Assembly: GCA_002393865.1 (NCBI GenBank)
Contig: DGUD01000160.1
Coordinates: 1-16,846, forward strand
Length of the DNA stretch: 16,846 nucleotides
Direction: 5' to 3'
Source of the DNA: Treponema sp. UBA4319
GTDB taxonomy: Bacteria > Spirochaetota > Spirochaetia > Treponematales > Treponemataceae
Shown here: one piece after another, positions 1 through 8,106 of the stretch
Layout: each line of letters begins with the position of its first letter
Position numbering within the stretch: position 1 is the stretch's first letter
Program-made: the position numbers and the translations under genes
Notes under the pieces: model-generated
Told to the model about the DNA's origin: nothing
Seen by the model: only the letters and a program-made list of their open reading frames with translations
Databases searched by the model: none

Positions 1-903
<903 letters not shown>

Positions 904-920
904 GCGGGAGCAGCGGCGCT

Positions 921-2414
921 ATGGAAGACACGGTTCTGGAAATACGGGGATTGTCAAAATCCTTTGCGAGGAACAGGATTCTCGACGACATCAGCCTGAC
1001 ACTCCGGCGGGGCAGCGTCATGGCGCTGACGGGGGAGAACGGGGCAGGAAAATCGACCCTCATGAAGTGCCTCTTCGGCATATACGCAAAGGATTCCGGG
1101 CAGATAGCCATAGACGGAATTCCAGCGGAATTCAAGACGCCAAAGGACGCCTTGGAGCACGGCGTCGCCATGGTTCATCAGGAGCTCATCCAGTGCCTTG
1201 ACCGCTCGGTGATGGACAATCTCTTTCTTGGACGCTATCCCGTCAGATTCGGCATCATAGACAACGCAAAGATGTACAAGGAGAGCACAAAGCTCTTCAA
1301 GCAGCTAGGCAGCGGCATCAATCCGGGAACCATCATGCGCACGCTGGGCATATCGCAGCGGCAGATAGTGGAAATCGCAAAGGCAATCGCCCACAAAGCA
1401 AAAATCATAGTGCTCGACGAGCCGACCTCCTCCCTGTCCGAGGCGGAAGTCCAGAAACTCTTCTCCATAATACGGAGGCTAAAAGCGGCAGGCGTGTCCT
1501 TTATCTACATATCGCACCGGCTGGAAGAGATTTTCCAGATATGCGACGAAATCTCCGTGCTGCGCGACGGCAAAGTGGTGCTGAGCAGCGCCGTCCGGGA
1601 CACAGACATGGACACCATCATCTCCGCGATGGCAGGGCGCACAATCGAAAAGCGCTTTCCTCCCATCGACAACAAACCGGGGGAAGACTACCTTGAGGTG
1701 CGCGATATTTCCACGGAGTACGGCAGACGGCTGCACAGCATCACGCTCACCGTGCGGAAAGGCGAGATTTTCGGGCTCTACGGGCTGGAGGGAGCCGGCA
1801 GGAGCGAGCTGCTGGAGTGCCTGTTCGGATTGCGCAGCATTGTGGCAGGTGAAATCATCCTGAACGGGCAGAAGATTTTTATACGCAACAGCAGGGATGC
1901 GATGGCATACAATTTTGCCCTCGTCACCGAAGACCGCACCCGCAACGGCATATTCGCCAAAGCAAGCATCTCGTTCAACATGGCCATCGCAAACCTGGAA
2001 TGCTACAAGAACGCCGGAATGCTGTCCGACAGCCTGATGCTCGATGCCGCACGGAAAGAAGCCCTCCGGCTGCGCATCCGCTATACATCGCTGAACGGAG
2101 CCGCCGGCCTGCTTTCCGGAGGGAACCAGCAGAAAGTCATCATCGGAAAATGGCTGGAGCGCAAACCTGACGTGCTCCTGCTCGACGAGCCGACAAAGGG
2201 CATGGATGTAGGGGCAAAGTACGAGGTGTACCGGCTCATCGTGCAGCTGGCAAAAGAAGGAAAGACCATCATCGTCTCTTCAAGCGAGATACCGGAAGTG
2301 CTGGGCATCACGAACCGCATCGCAGTGCTCTCCCGGCACCGGCTGGCGGGCATAGTCAATACCAGAAGCACCAGCAAGAAGGAGCTTCTGCGGCTTTCCG
2401 AAAAATATCTCTAA
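921..2414 (+). CDS. mglA: Galactose/glucose ABC transporter ATP-binding protein MglA
   Basis: The 497-aa cytoplasmic ATPase of an Mgl-type CUT2 sugar importer, carrying two fused nucleotide-binding domains as usual for this family. Domain 1: Walker A GENGAGKST at 38-46, Q-loop VHQE near 85-88, a degenerate signature LGISQRQ at 142-148 (E. coli MglA has SVSQMQ here), Walker B with LDEPT at 165-169, and H-loop SHR at 198-200. Domain 2: a degenerate Walker A GLEGAGRSE at 288-296, a canonical signature LSGGNQQK at 398-405, and Walker B LLLDEPTKGMD from 419. This split, with each domain lacking one perfect motif, is characteristic of MglA/RbsA/XylG. The ATG lies 11 nt after GGGAG (905-909). The gene sits between mglB and mglC and should hydrolyse ATP for MglC. 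Confidence 0.95.
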   Translation: MEDTVLEIRGLSKSFARNRILDDISLTLRRGSVMALTGENGAGKSTLMKCLFGIYAKDSGQIAIDGIPAEFKTPKDALEHGVAMVHQELIQCLDRSVMDNLFLGRYPVRFGIIDNAKMYKESTKLFKQLGSGINPGTIMRTLGISQRQIVEIAKAIAHKAKIIVLDEPTSSLSEAEVQKLFSIIRRLKAAGVSFIYISHRLEEIFQICDEISVLRDGKVVLSSAVRDTDMDTIISAMAGRTIEKRFPPIDNKPGEDYLEVRDISTEYGRRLHSITLTVRKGEIFGLYGLEGAGRSELLECLFGLRSIVAGEIILNGQKIFIRNSRDAMAYNFALVTEDRTRNGIFAKASISFNMAIANLECYKNAGMLSDSLMLDAARKEALRLRIRYTSLNGAAGLLSGGNQQKVIIGKWLERKPDVLLLDEPTKGMDVGAKYEVYRLIVQLAKEGKTIIVSSSEIPEVLGITNRIAVLSRHRLAGIVNTRSTSKKELLRLSEKYL

Positions 2415-2435
2415 GGAAGCATAAGAAATAGCAAA

Positions 2436-2472
2436 AACCGCTGCCCAATGCTTTTGGCGTCAGGCAGCGGTT
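2436..2472 (+). promoter_or_regulatory. Intercistronic stem-loop between mglA and mglC
   Basis: A perfect 10-bp inverted repeat, AACCGCTGCC (2436-2445) and GGCAGCGGTT (2463-2472), with a 17-nt loop, fills most of the 75-nt gap between the mglA stop and the mglC start. No T-run follows, so it is not a classical terminator. It ends 4 nt before the mglC Shine-Dalgarno (AAGGGAG, 2477-2483). A role in mRNA stability or in setting mglC translation is inferred. Confidence 0.65.
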
Positions 2473-2489
2473 CCCAAGGGAGTTCATCT

Positions 2490-4196
2490 ATGGACACAAA
2501 AGAAAATCTTGCACAAATCGCCTCAAAGCGAATTGCGGAAATCAGCTCCGGCACCACATTCAGGATAGATAACCTTGAGGACGACGAGCTGCTGCACAAA
2601 TATCAGGAGCAGCTCGCGGACATCCGCAGGGACGGAACAGACAAGATACAGGAGCTGCGGCAGAAAATTGTGGCCGCAAAACGGAATCCCCTTCTGGGAA
2701 ATGCCGAGCGAAAAACGTTTATCGCGAACTGCAGGAACGCCATCACCGAGGCAAAGGAGCACGCATCCGCCCATGCGGCAGAAGAGCGCCGGCTGACGAA
2801 GGACGCCCTGCTCTACGCGGACACAATCGCACGGAACTACACCCGCAGGGTGAACGCATCCGCCAACGCGCGCGCAGTGGAGCTCAAAGCCGCCTACGAG
2901 GACAAACTGAACGAGATACAGGCGGAATCCGTGGAGCGGCTGGCGGCGGCCGCAACAAAAGCGGAGCAGGAGAGCATACGCTACGAATGCAGGACGGCTT
3001 CTTATGAGGCAAAGCAGCGCTATCAGACGGAGCTGAACCGCTGCCTCGACGCAAAGAAGCTGGCGCTGGCGGAGCGGATACAGGAGAACCGCATGCTCAG
3101 GAACGGCCGGACGGATATCATAGAGAATCTTGAGCTGAATATCAAGACATACATATACGGCTGCACACCTTCCCGTTTTTTCCTTGACTACGGCCTCAAC
3201 ATCGCGATTTTTATTTTCTTTGCGGCATGCATAATCATCGCGCCGCTCACCGGGGCGGGCAACATCCTTTCTTTGCCGAACATCTTTACCGTCCTGGAGC
3301 TTTCCTCCACGCGGATATTCTACGCGCTCGGAGCCGCAGGGCTCATCCTTATCGCAGGCACGGATCTGAGCGTCGGGCGCATGGTCGCGATGGGCTCGGT
3401 CATCGCGGGAATCATCCTGCACCCCGGCCGCAACATCGTGACGATGTTCGGTCTGGGGCCATGGGATTTCAGCAAGATGGCGACATTCCCCAGGCTTGTC
3501 ATCGCCCTGCTCCTCCCGGTGTTTTTCTGCACGCTATTCTCCGCGGCATCAGGCTTATGCAGCACACGGCTCCGCATCCACCCCTTCATCTCAACGCTCT
3601 CAACACAGCTTGTCATATACGGCCTGCTGTTCTTTGGGACGGAAGGCTCTGCCGTCGGCTCCATCGACAGCACGCTCAAAGACCTTATCGGAGGGCGCTG
3701 GGAGCTCGGCATCCTGAACGGGGAGCTGGTGACATTCCCCAAACTCATCATACCGGCAGCCATCGCCATCGCGGCGACGTGGTTCGTGTGGAACAAGACA
3801 ACATTCGGAAAGAACATCTACGCGGTCGGCGGCAACGCCCAGGCAGCAGAGGTCTGCGGAATCAGCGTCTTTGCCGTCACCATGGGCATATTCATCATGG
3901 CGGGAATCCTCTACGGCTGCGGCTCATTCCTTGAGGCATTCCGCGCGAACGCAAGCGCAGGCACGGGGCAAGGCTACGAGATGGATGCGATTGCGGCATG
4001 CGTCGCAGGAGGAATGTCGCTCAACGGCGGCAAAGGAAAAGTCCGCGGTATCGCCAGGGGTGTCATCATGTTCACCGGGCTCACCTACTGCCTGACATTC
4101 CTCAACATCGACACAAACATACAGTTCGTCTGCAAGGGGCTGCTCATCATCACTGCGGTGGCGCTGGACAGCATCAAGAACATGCAGCGCCGCTAA
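2490..4196 (+). CDS. mglC: Galactose/glucose ABC transporter permease MglC with long N-terminal coiled-coil extension
   Basis: Inner-membrane permease of the Mgl importer. The ATG at 2490 is chosen because AAGGGAG (2477-2483) lies 6 nt upstream; the in-frame ATG at 2448 sits in a hairpin loop without a ribosome site. The product is 568 aa, against about 336 for E. coli MglC. Residues 1 to ~228 are charged and helix-forming, rich in E, K, R and A (for example ELRQKIVAAKR, AYEDKLNEIQAESVERL), and look like a cytoplasmic coiled coil. The permease begins with a membrane segment at ~232-251. It keeps GTDLSVGR (290-297; GTDLSAGR in E. coli), HPFISTLSTQLVIYG, NKTTFGKNIYAVGGNAQAAEVCGI (435-458) and the end segment YEMDAIAACVAGGMS ... 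ITAVALDSIK. The function of the extension is unknown. No clear terminator follows on this strand. Confidence 0.93.
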   Translation: MDTKENLAQIASKRIAEISSGTTFRIDNLEDDELLHKYQEQLADIRRDGTDKIQELRQKIVAAKRNPLLGNAERKTFIANCRNAITEAKEHASAHAAEERRLTKDALLYADTIARNYTRRVNASANARAVELKAAYEDKLNEIQAESVERLAAAATKAEQESIRYECRTASYEAKQRYQTELNRCLDAKKLALAERIQENRMLRNGRTDIIENLELNIKTYIYGCTPSRFFLDYGLNIAIFIFFAACIIIAPLTGAGNILSLPNIFTVLELSSTRIFYALGAAGLILIAGTDLSVGRMVAMGSVIAGIILHPGRNIVTMFGLGPWDFSKMATFPRLVIALLLPVFFCTLFSAASGLCSTRLRIHPFISTLSTQLVIYGLLFFGTEGSAVGSIDSTLKDLIGGRWELGILNGELVTFPKLIIPAAIAIAATWFVWNKTTFGKNIYAVGGNAQAAEVCGISVFAVTMGIFIMAGILYGCGSFLEAFRANASAGTGQGYEMDAIAACVAGGMSLNGGKGKVRGIARGVIMFTGLTYCLTFLNIDTNIQFVCKGLLIITAVALDSIKNMQRR

Positions 4197-4240
4197 GTCT
4201 GGCGCAAGAAGCCCGCCAAGCCTGCCGCAAGACGAATCGC

Positions 4241-4280
4241 AAAAAAAACGACCGCCGGCCAAACGCACAGACCGACGGTC
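4241..4280 (-). terminator. Rho-independent terminator of the CUT1 sugar ABC operon
   Basis: Read on the minus strand, GACCGTCGGTC (4280-4270) pairs over 11 positions, including two G-T wobbles, with GGCCGGCGGTC (4260-4250). The loop is 9 nt, and a G and eight Ts follow (4248-4241). It lies about 130 nt after the second permease stop codon. On the plus strand the A-run precedes the stem, so it should not act as the mgl terminator by the usual mechanism. Confidence 0.85.
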
Positions 4281-4339
4281 AGGAGGAATACAAAGAAGCT
4301 CTGACGTGCCTCCCGCAAGCGGCGTGTCCAGATGCTCAG

Positions 4340-4379
4340 GAGCCAGCTTCAAAAAGTCGATCAGGTCTGGAGCTGGCTC
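4340..4379. repeat. Inverted repeat in the convergent mglC / CUT1 permease gap
   Basis: The gap 4197-4411 between two convergent genes holds no convincing gene. Besides the minus-strand terminator it has a perfect 9-bp inverted repeat, GAGCCAGCT (4340-4348) and AGCTGGCTC (4371-4379), with a 22-nt loop. No T-run follows on either strand. It might shield the 3' end of one of the messages, but this is inference only. A short direct repeat, AAGCCCGCC then AAGCCTGCC, is also present near 4209-4226. Confidence 0.4.
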
Positions 4380-4411
4380 TCCGTACAAAAATGCTGCCGC
4401 ACTTAGCCACC

Positions 4412-5257
4412 TTAGCCTTTCACGGCTCCCGCGGCGATGCCCGCGTATATCTGCTTCTGGCAGCACAGGAATACCAGCAGCGCCGGTATCAGGGATATGA
4501 TGACGCCCGCGCAAATCAGATTGTAGCGGCTCCCCATCGGCCCGGTGAACGTATACAAAGAGATGGCGACCGTCCTGATTTCCGGCGACTGAAGATAGAG
4601 GTTCGCGCCGTAATACTCGTTATATGTCCCCACTCCTTTGAGAATCATGCTCGTAACGATGGCCGGCTTCAAGAGCGGCAGGATAAGATTCCAATAAATG
4701 CTGAAATAATTGGCGCCGTCCATGATTCCGCTCTCGTCCAGAGATACGGGGATATTCTCCATGAACTGGATGAATATATATATCGTGATGACGTCGGTTC
4801 CCGTCATCATCACGATGTAGCCGTACAGATGGTTTATAAAGCCCAACGTCGCCATGATTTTGTAGACGGACACCTGCATCGCGACGCCCGGCAGCAGCGT
4901 GGCAAAGAGGAAAAGATTGCGGATAAGCTGGTTCCCCCGGAACTTAAAGCGGTTCAGGACATAGGCCAGCTGGGAGCTGATAAGTATGGAGCCCGCCAGC
5001 ACAAAGACGAGCACCAGCGAGGAATTCAGGAAGGCTCTGCCCATGTGTGCCGCAGTGAAGGCTTTGACAAAATTGGAGAGCTCCCACACCCGCGGCAGCA
5101 TCATGACGGACGTCGTCTGATATTCCTCGTCCCCCTTGAATGCGGTAATCAGGCAGGAGACAAGGGGCAGCAAGGTCCAGAACGCAAAGAACAGCAGCGA
5201 GAAATACTTGACGAAGGCCGCAATGACAGAGCCTGTGGTATAACGGCGGATTTTCAT
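4412..5257 (-). CDS. Carbohydrate ABC transporter permease, CUT1 family (MalG/UgpE-like)
   Basis: An inner-membrane permease of 281 aa, the usual length for the MalG-type subunit that forms a heterodimer with the MalF-type subunit. It has about six hydrophobic segments, the first near residues 17-40. The cytoplasmic EAA loop is at 173-198 (LDESGIMDGANYFSIYWNLI, then LPLLKP). There the usual EAA is ESG, while the invariant DGA and the LP..P end are kept. The C-terminus AGIAAGAVKG is typical of this subunit. The ATG overlaps the stop of the preceding permease by 4 nt, and GGGGAG precedes it, suggesting coupled translation. The substrate cannot be told from sequence. A terminator lies downstream. 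Confidence 0.9.
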   Translation of the reverse strand: MKIRRYTTGSVIAAFVKYFSLLFFAFWTLLPLVSCLITAFKGDEEYQTTSVMMLPRVWELSNFVKAFTAAHMGRAFLNSSLVLVFVLAGSILISSQLAYVLNRFKFRGNQLIRNLFLFATLLPGVAMQVSVYKIMATLGFINHLYGYIVMMTGTDVITIYIFIQFMENIPVSLDESGIMDGANYFSIYWNLILPLLKPAIVTSMILKGVGTYNEYYGANLYLQSPEIRTVAISLYTFTGPMGSRYNLICAGVIISLIPALLVFLCCQKQIYAGIAAGAVKG

Positions 5258-6219
5258 AGCGCGGCTCCCCCTGTACCGGCGGCATCCGCAGACGCATTGC
5301 GGAACACGTAGGTAAAGAACAGTTTCTGCGCTATCGTCACGACAAAGATAAGGCAGAGCAGGAACACCGCCATCGCGGAGGCGAGCCCGACCTTCTGGCT
5401 CGTGTGCGCAATCTTGTCCATGATGATAAAATACGTCGCGGTTCCGTTCCCGCCTTTGGACGTAATGACGTACGGCGGCTCAAACGCGCTCAGCGAGCCG
5501 GTGATAGACAGGATGACATTCAGCATGATGATAGTCTTGATGCCCGGCAGGATAATGTGCAGGAACTGCTGGAACTTATTGGCGCCATCAATCTCAGCGG
5601 CCTCGTAGAGCGACGGATCCACCGACATGATGGCGCCGATGAACAAGACCATATTCTGCCCCAGATAGCGCCACAGAGAGGTGCCCACAAGCATGACGTT
5701 ATTCAGGCCGCGCGTCTTGAGCCAGTACGGCAGGCTTTCCAGCGGAATGCCGAGGCAGCCGAGCACGGAGTCGAGCACGTAGCCGCGCGTAAAGAAGAAT
5801 TTGAAGATAAAGCCGATGGCGATACCGTTTATCATGAACGGAAAGAACATGATTCCCTTGAACAAATCCCCGCACTTCGTCCTGAAGCTCAGGAGCGTCG
5901 CGAGGTACAGCGCAAGCACCAGCTGCACGATAGAGCCTGCCATGTAGTACAGGCTCAGCTTGAGCGCCCCGAATATATCATCCCGTGTGAGCACATCCGC
6001 ATAGTTGCGGAGCCCCACAAATTTCCGCTCGCCGATATACTTCATGTCGTAAAAGCTGAAGCCAACCATCTCCCCGAACGGAAAGTACGTAAAGACGAAG
6101 AGCAGTACAAGCGGAATGGCAATGAAGGCGGAGATGATACATTTCTGCTGCCCGGCGCTGCTCCTGATATACTGCGCAATGCTCATGCTGCCCTTTCCGG
6201 CAGCCGAAGTCCTATGCAT
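5254..6219 (-). CDS. Carbohydrate ABC transporter permease, CUT1 family (MalF/UgpA-like)
   Basis: An inner-membrane permease, 321 aa from the chosen start. The ATG at 6219 is preceded by AAGGAG with 8-nt spacing; the longer frame to 6267 would add 16 residues without a ribosome site. Hydrophobic segments occur near residues 28-48, 87-110, 124-142, 175-198, 229-246 and 280-305. The cytoplasmic EAA loop is well kept at 206-225 (EAAEIDGANKFQQFLHIILP) and contacts the ATPase in this family. It pairs with the MalG-like subunit downstream, with a 4-nt overlap. No ATPase gene is in the operon, which is common for CUT1 importers that share an MsmK-type ATPase. Confidence 0.92.
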   Translation of the reverse strand: MHRTSAAGKGSMSIAQYIRSSAGQQKCIISAFIAIPLVLLFVFTYFPFGEMVGFSFYDMKYIGERKFVGLRNYADVLTRDDIFGALKLSLYYMAGSIVQLVLALYLATLLSFRTKCGDLFKGIMFFPFMINGIAIGFIFKFFFTRGYVLDSVLGCLGIPLESLPYWLKTRGLNNVMLVGTSLWRYLGQNMVLFIGAIMSVDPSLYEAAEIDGANKFQQFLHIILPGIKTIIMLNVILSITGSLSAFEPPYVITSKGGNGTATYFIIMDKIAHTSQKVGLASAMAVFLLCLIFVVTIAQKLFFTYVFRNASADAAGTGGAAL

Positions 6220-6241
6220 CTTGTTTTCTCCTTGTGGTAGC

Positions 6242-6295
6242 GCGGCCGCAGGGAAGCCCCTCCGCAATCCCCCGGCCGCTCAGTGTTGCGGCCGC
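6242..6295 (-). promoter_or_regulatory. Intercistronic GC-rich stem-loop between binding-protein and permease genes
   Basis: The 78-nt gap between the binding-protein stop and the first permease start contains GCGGCCGCA (6242-6250) and TGCGGCCGC (6287-6295). They pair over 9 bp with a 36-nt loop, and each half is itself palindromic. No T-run follows. By analogy with malE-malF and similar operons, such a stem after a binding-protein gene is likely to protect the upstream message and lower downstream expression. That role is inferred. Confidence 0.6.
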
Positions 6296-6297
6296 AT

Positions 6298-7683
6298 TCA
6301 GTCGGCCTGAATACCGTTGCGCTCCTGAGCCTTCGCCCACGCCTGGTTCCACCCGGCCATAATCTCATCAAAAGAGCGGTCATGCTTGTCGGCATGCTCA
6401 ACTATACGCTGAATTTTGTCATCCCCGCCGTTGTTGATGTTCAGCTCGGAATCCGCGTCAAGCTTCGCCTTGAAATCCTCCTCTCCGGGAACCGCGGGAT
6501 TGTCCGCGACAAAATCAATGCCGTCAAACGCCGCATACACCGGGGGATAATCCGTGTCGGAGACGGCAAGCGGAATACCGCCCTCATTAAAGGCAAAGCC
6601 TGAGCGTTCCGTCATCCACTTGATAAAAATCAGCGCGGCCTCCTTGTTCTTGTTGGAAGACCTGAGGTTTATGCCAAAGTTATAGTCAGGGCCGGCCGAA
6701 GCATACTGCTTTCCGTTCACGGTGATGGGGAACGGCATGTAGCCGATATCATCCGCATTCGGTCCCGCGCCCTGCATCTGGGTGAACGCCCACGAGCCGA
6801 GCATCATGGTAGCGATTTCGCCACGGTTCAGCTTGCCCTTGCAGCTCTCCCAGTCAGTCGTAGAATAGTCGTCCTCGATGAGCCGCTCCGCGACGGCATC
6901 ATACAGAATCTTGTAGACCGCATACGGCCCGGTTCCATCGCCGCGATCCGCAAAGGGCGCCTTTGAGTGGACGAGCGTCTTGTTCATGAAATCGGCGTCC
7001 CCGGTGGCAGAGCCGCCGATATAGGCATCCCATGCGCCCAGCGTCCAGCCTGCGGCATAGTTCGTGTACAGGGGAACAGCCTTTGTCCGCATCCTGATGA
7101 GCCGGAGCGCGGAAAGAAATTCGTCGGGCGTCGCCGGCAGCTTTGTTATGCCCGCCTCCCGGAACACCTTCTTGTTGTAGAGCACGCCCTGCGCGTTGCC
7201 CGTGGACGGGATTCCGTAGACCTGCCCGCCGTACGCCCACTGGTCGGCAAAACGCACCTGCGCGCACAGCTCGCTTTCGGAGCCAAACGGAAGGAAGTAC
7301 GAAGACAAATCCTTCTTATCAATAGCAGGAATCATCATGATGTCGCCCCAATCGCCGCCCTGCAGACGCATCACAGCCGTGGAGGCATAGTCGGTGATGC
7401 CCTCAATCTGCACCCTGATATCCGGGTACAGCTTGTTGAATTCCGCAAGATATGCGGACCAGCCCTTGCCCGGATAATCAGTAGCGAGCATATCGGTGCG
7501 ATGGCTCAAAAGCGTTATCGTCGTGGCAATGTCTGTGCCCGTGGAACCAAGCTGAATGTCCGTATAGGATATGTCCAGGGGTCTCTCATCAAGGACCGCC
7601 GCTTGTTTGCCGCCACATGCCGTCAGAGCAAAAAACGCAGACAGTGCGAGCGATATGGCCGCAAACCTTGTAATCTTTCTCAT
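6298..7683 (-). CDS. Sugar ABC transporter substrate-binding lipoprotein, CUT1 family (family 1 extracellular SBP)
   Basis: Captures a carbohydrate in the periplasm and delivers it to the two permeases downstream. The ATG at 7683 is chosen because AGGAGG lies 7 nt upstream; the frame extends to 7704 but lacks a ribosome site there. The 461-aa product starts with a lipoprotein signal (MRKITRFAAISLALSAFFALTAC) and lipobox LTAC, with Cys23 as the likely lipidated residue. The mature part has family 1 SBP features: FNKLYPDIRVQIEG near the N-terminus, VYGIPSTGNAQGVLYNKKVFREAGI, a hinge region with GEIATMMLGSW, and AALIFIKWMTERSG. The substrate is unknown; an oligosaccharide or a sugar derivative is a family guess. 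It is the first gene of the operon, and a promoter lies just upstream. Confidence 0.92.
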   Translation of the reverse strand: MRKITRFAAISLALSAFFALTACGGKQAAVLDERPLDISYTDIQLGSTGTDIATTITLLSHRTDMLATDYPGKGWSAYLAEFNKLYPDIRVQIEGITDYASTAVMRLQGGDWGDIMMIPAIDKKDLSSYFLPFGSESELCAQVRFADQWAYGGQVYGIPSTGNAQGVLYNKKVFREAGITKLPATPDEFLSALRLIRMRTKAVPLYTNYAAGWTLGAWDAYIGGSATGDADFMNKTLVHSKAPFADRGDGTGPYAVYKILYDAVAERLIEDDYSTTDWESCKGKLNRGEIATMMLGSWAFTQMQGAGPNADDIGYMPFPITVNGKQYASAGPDYNFGINLRSSNKNKEAALIFIKWMTERSGFAFNEGGIPLAVSDTDYPPVYAAFDGIDFVADNPAVPGEEDFKAKLDADSELNINNGGDDKIQRIVEHADKHDRSFDEIMAGWNQAWAKAQERNGIQAD

Positions 7684-7715
7684 ACAAAACCTCCTGAGTA
7701 TCATATGCTACACAA

Positions 7716-7745
7716 AGCATAACGCACAGGATAATTATTAGTCAA
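7716..7745 (-). promoter_or_regulatory. Predicted sigma-70 promoter of the CUT1 sugar ABC operon
   Basis: On the minus strand, -35 TTGACT (7745-7740) is separated by 18 bp from -10 TATGCT (7721-7716), giving a leader of about 25 nt before the binding-protein start. Runs of A (7750-7785) directly upstream of the -35 resemble an UP element. The rest of 7746-7939 is AT-rich, and no gene or clear structure was found in it. Confidence 0.6.
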
Positions 7746-7939
7746 ATATTTTTTAAATTTTACTCATTTTTTAAGTAAAAAAAACAAGAGAACGCAGCAG
7801 CTCAGTGCATAAGCACCCGTTATCCGCATGCAGCAAGCAAAATAATGCGTATACAGAGAAACAAAAGGCATTCTTAGATGATACAGATAAATAAATCAGA
7901 TGAAGTAAAAAACGCTTAGAACAGTATTTTTAAATGGTA

Positions 7940-8013
7940 TGCGCGACTCTGGAATCGAACCAGAGACCCCAAGCGTGTCATGCTTGTACTCTAACCAACT
8001 GAGCTAGTCGCGC
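7940..8013 (-). tRNA. tRNA-Val (anticodon GAC)
   Basis: The minus strand folds as a full cloverleaf. The acceptor stem is GCGCGAC pairing perfectly with GTCGCGC. The D arm is GCTC/GAGT with AGTTGGTTA loop, and the anticodon stem is CAAGC/GCTTG. The 7-base loop ATGACAC gives anticodon GAC, which reads GUC and GUU valine codons. The T arm is TCTGG/CCAGA with TTCGATT, and the discriminator is A at 7940. A 3' CCA does not appear to be encoded (the next bases are TAC), so it would be added enzymatically. No clear terminator follows. Confidence 0.95.
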
Positions 8014-8019
8014 GGTTAA

Positions 8020-8063
8020 GCAAACTAAGGAACTGTAGTATACAGAATTTTCACTTAGTTTGC
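8020..8063. repeat. Perfect 10-bp inverted repeat bracketing the tRNA-Val -10 box
   Basis: GCAAACTAAG (8020-8029) and CTTAGTTTGC (8054-8063) are perfect inverted copies 24 bp apart. One arm overlaps the -35 box and the other covers the expected start of transcription. Nested inside is a smaller inverted repeat, CTGTA (8033-8037) and TACAG (8041-8045), on the -10 box. It could be an operator or a transcript hairpin; nothing in the window says which protein might bind. Confidence 0.55.
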
Positions 8064-8065
8064 AA
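8037..8065 (-). promoter_or_regulatory. Predicted sigma-70 promoter of tRNA-Val
   Basis: On the minus strand, -35 TTGCAA (8065-8060) and -10 TATACT (8042-8037) are separated by exactly 17 bp. Transcription should begin about 8030, some 15-20 nt before the mature tRNA 5' end at 8013. The promoter lies wholly in the gap between cheY and the tRNA, so the tRNA need not depend on che read-through. Confidence 0.7.
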
Positions 8066-8070
8066 GTACT

Positions 8071-8106
8071 TTCGCTGATTTTTTTATATTTTTTTATTTC
8101 AGCGAA
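8071..8106 (-). terminator. Possible 3'-end stem-loop of the chemotaxis operon
   Basis: TTCGCTGA (8071-8078) and TCAGCGAA (8099-8106) form a perfect 8-bp stem with a 20-nt loop made only of A and T. One arm is in the last codons of cheY and its stop codon is in the loop. There is no T-run after the stem on the minus strand, so it is either an atypical terminator or a stabilising hairpin. Confidence 0.4.

Noticed and set aside
4281..4286. Plus-strand AGGAGG resembling a ribosome-binding site
   Set aside because: No start codon follows at a usable distance and no convincing frame is downstream.
4197..4411. Possible small gene in the convergent gap (minus-strand stretch reading like EPAPDLIDFLKLAPEHLD)
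   Set aside because: There is no start codon with a ribosome site, the frame continues antisense into mglC, and the region carries a terminator and inverted repeat; more likely chance or decayed sequence.
3998..5311. 437-residue plus-strand frame covering the end of mglC and the MalG-like permease
   Set aside because: It overlaps two well-supported genes and the terminator, and its product is low-complexity R/H/Q-rich sequence without family features.
6242..6295. Two GCGGCCGC (NotI) sites as a cloning artefact
   Set aside because: Both lie between genes of one natural operon with matching flanks and form a stem with each other; nothing looks like vector sequence.
7940..8013. tRNA-Val as an attachment site for an integrated element
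   Set aside because: There is no integrase, no repeated 3' tRNA fragment and no change in gene content nearby; the flanking genes are ordinary chromosomal operons.
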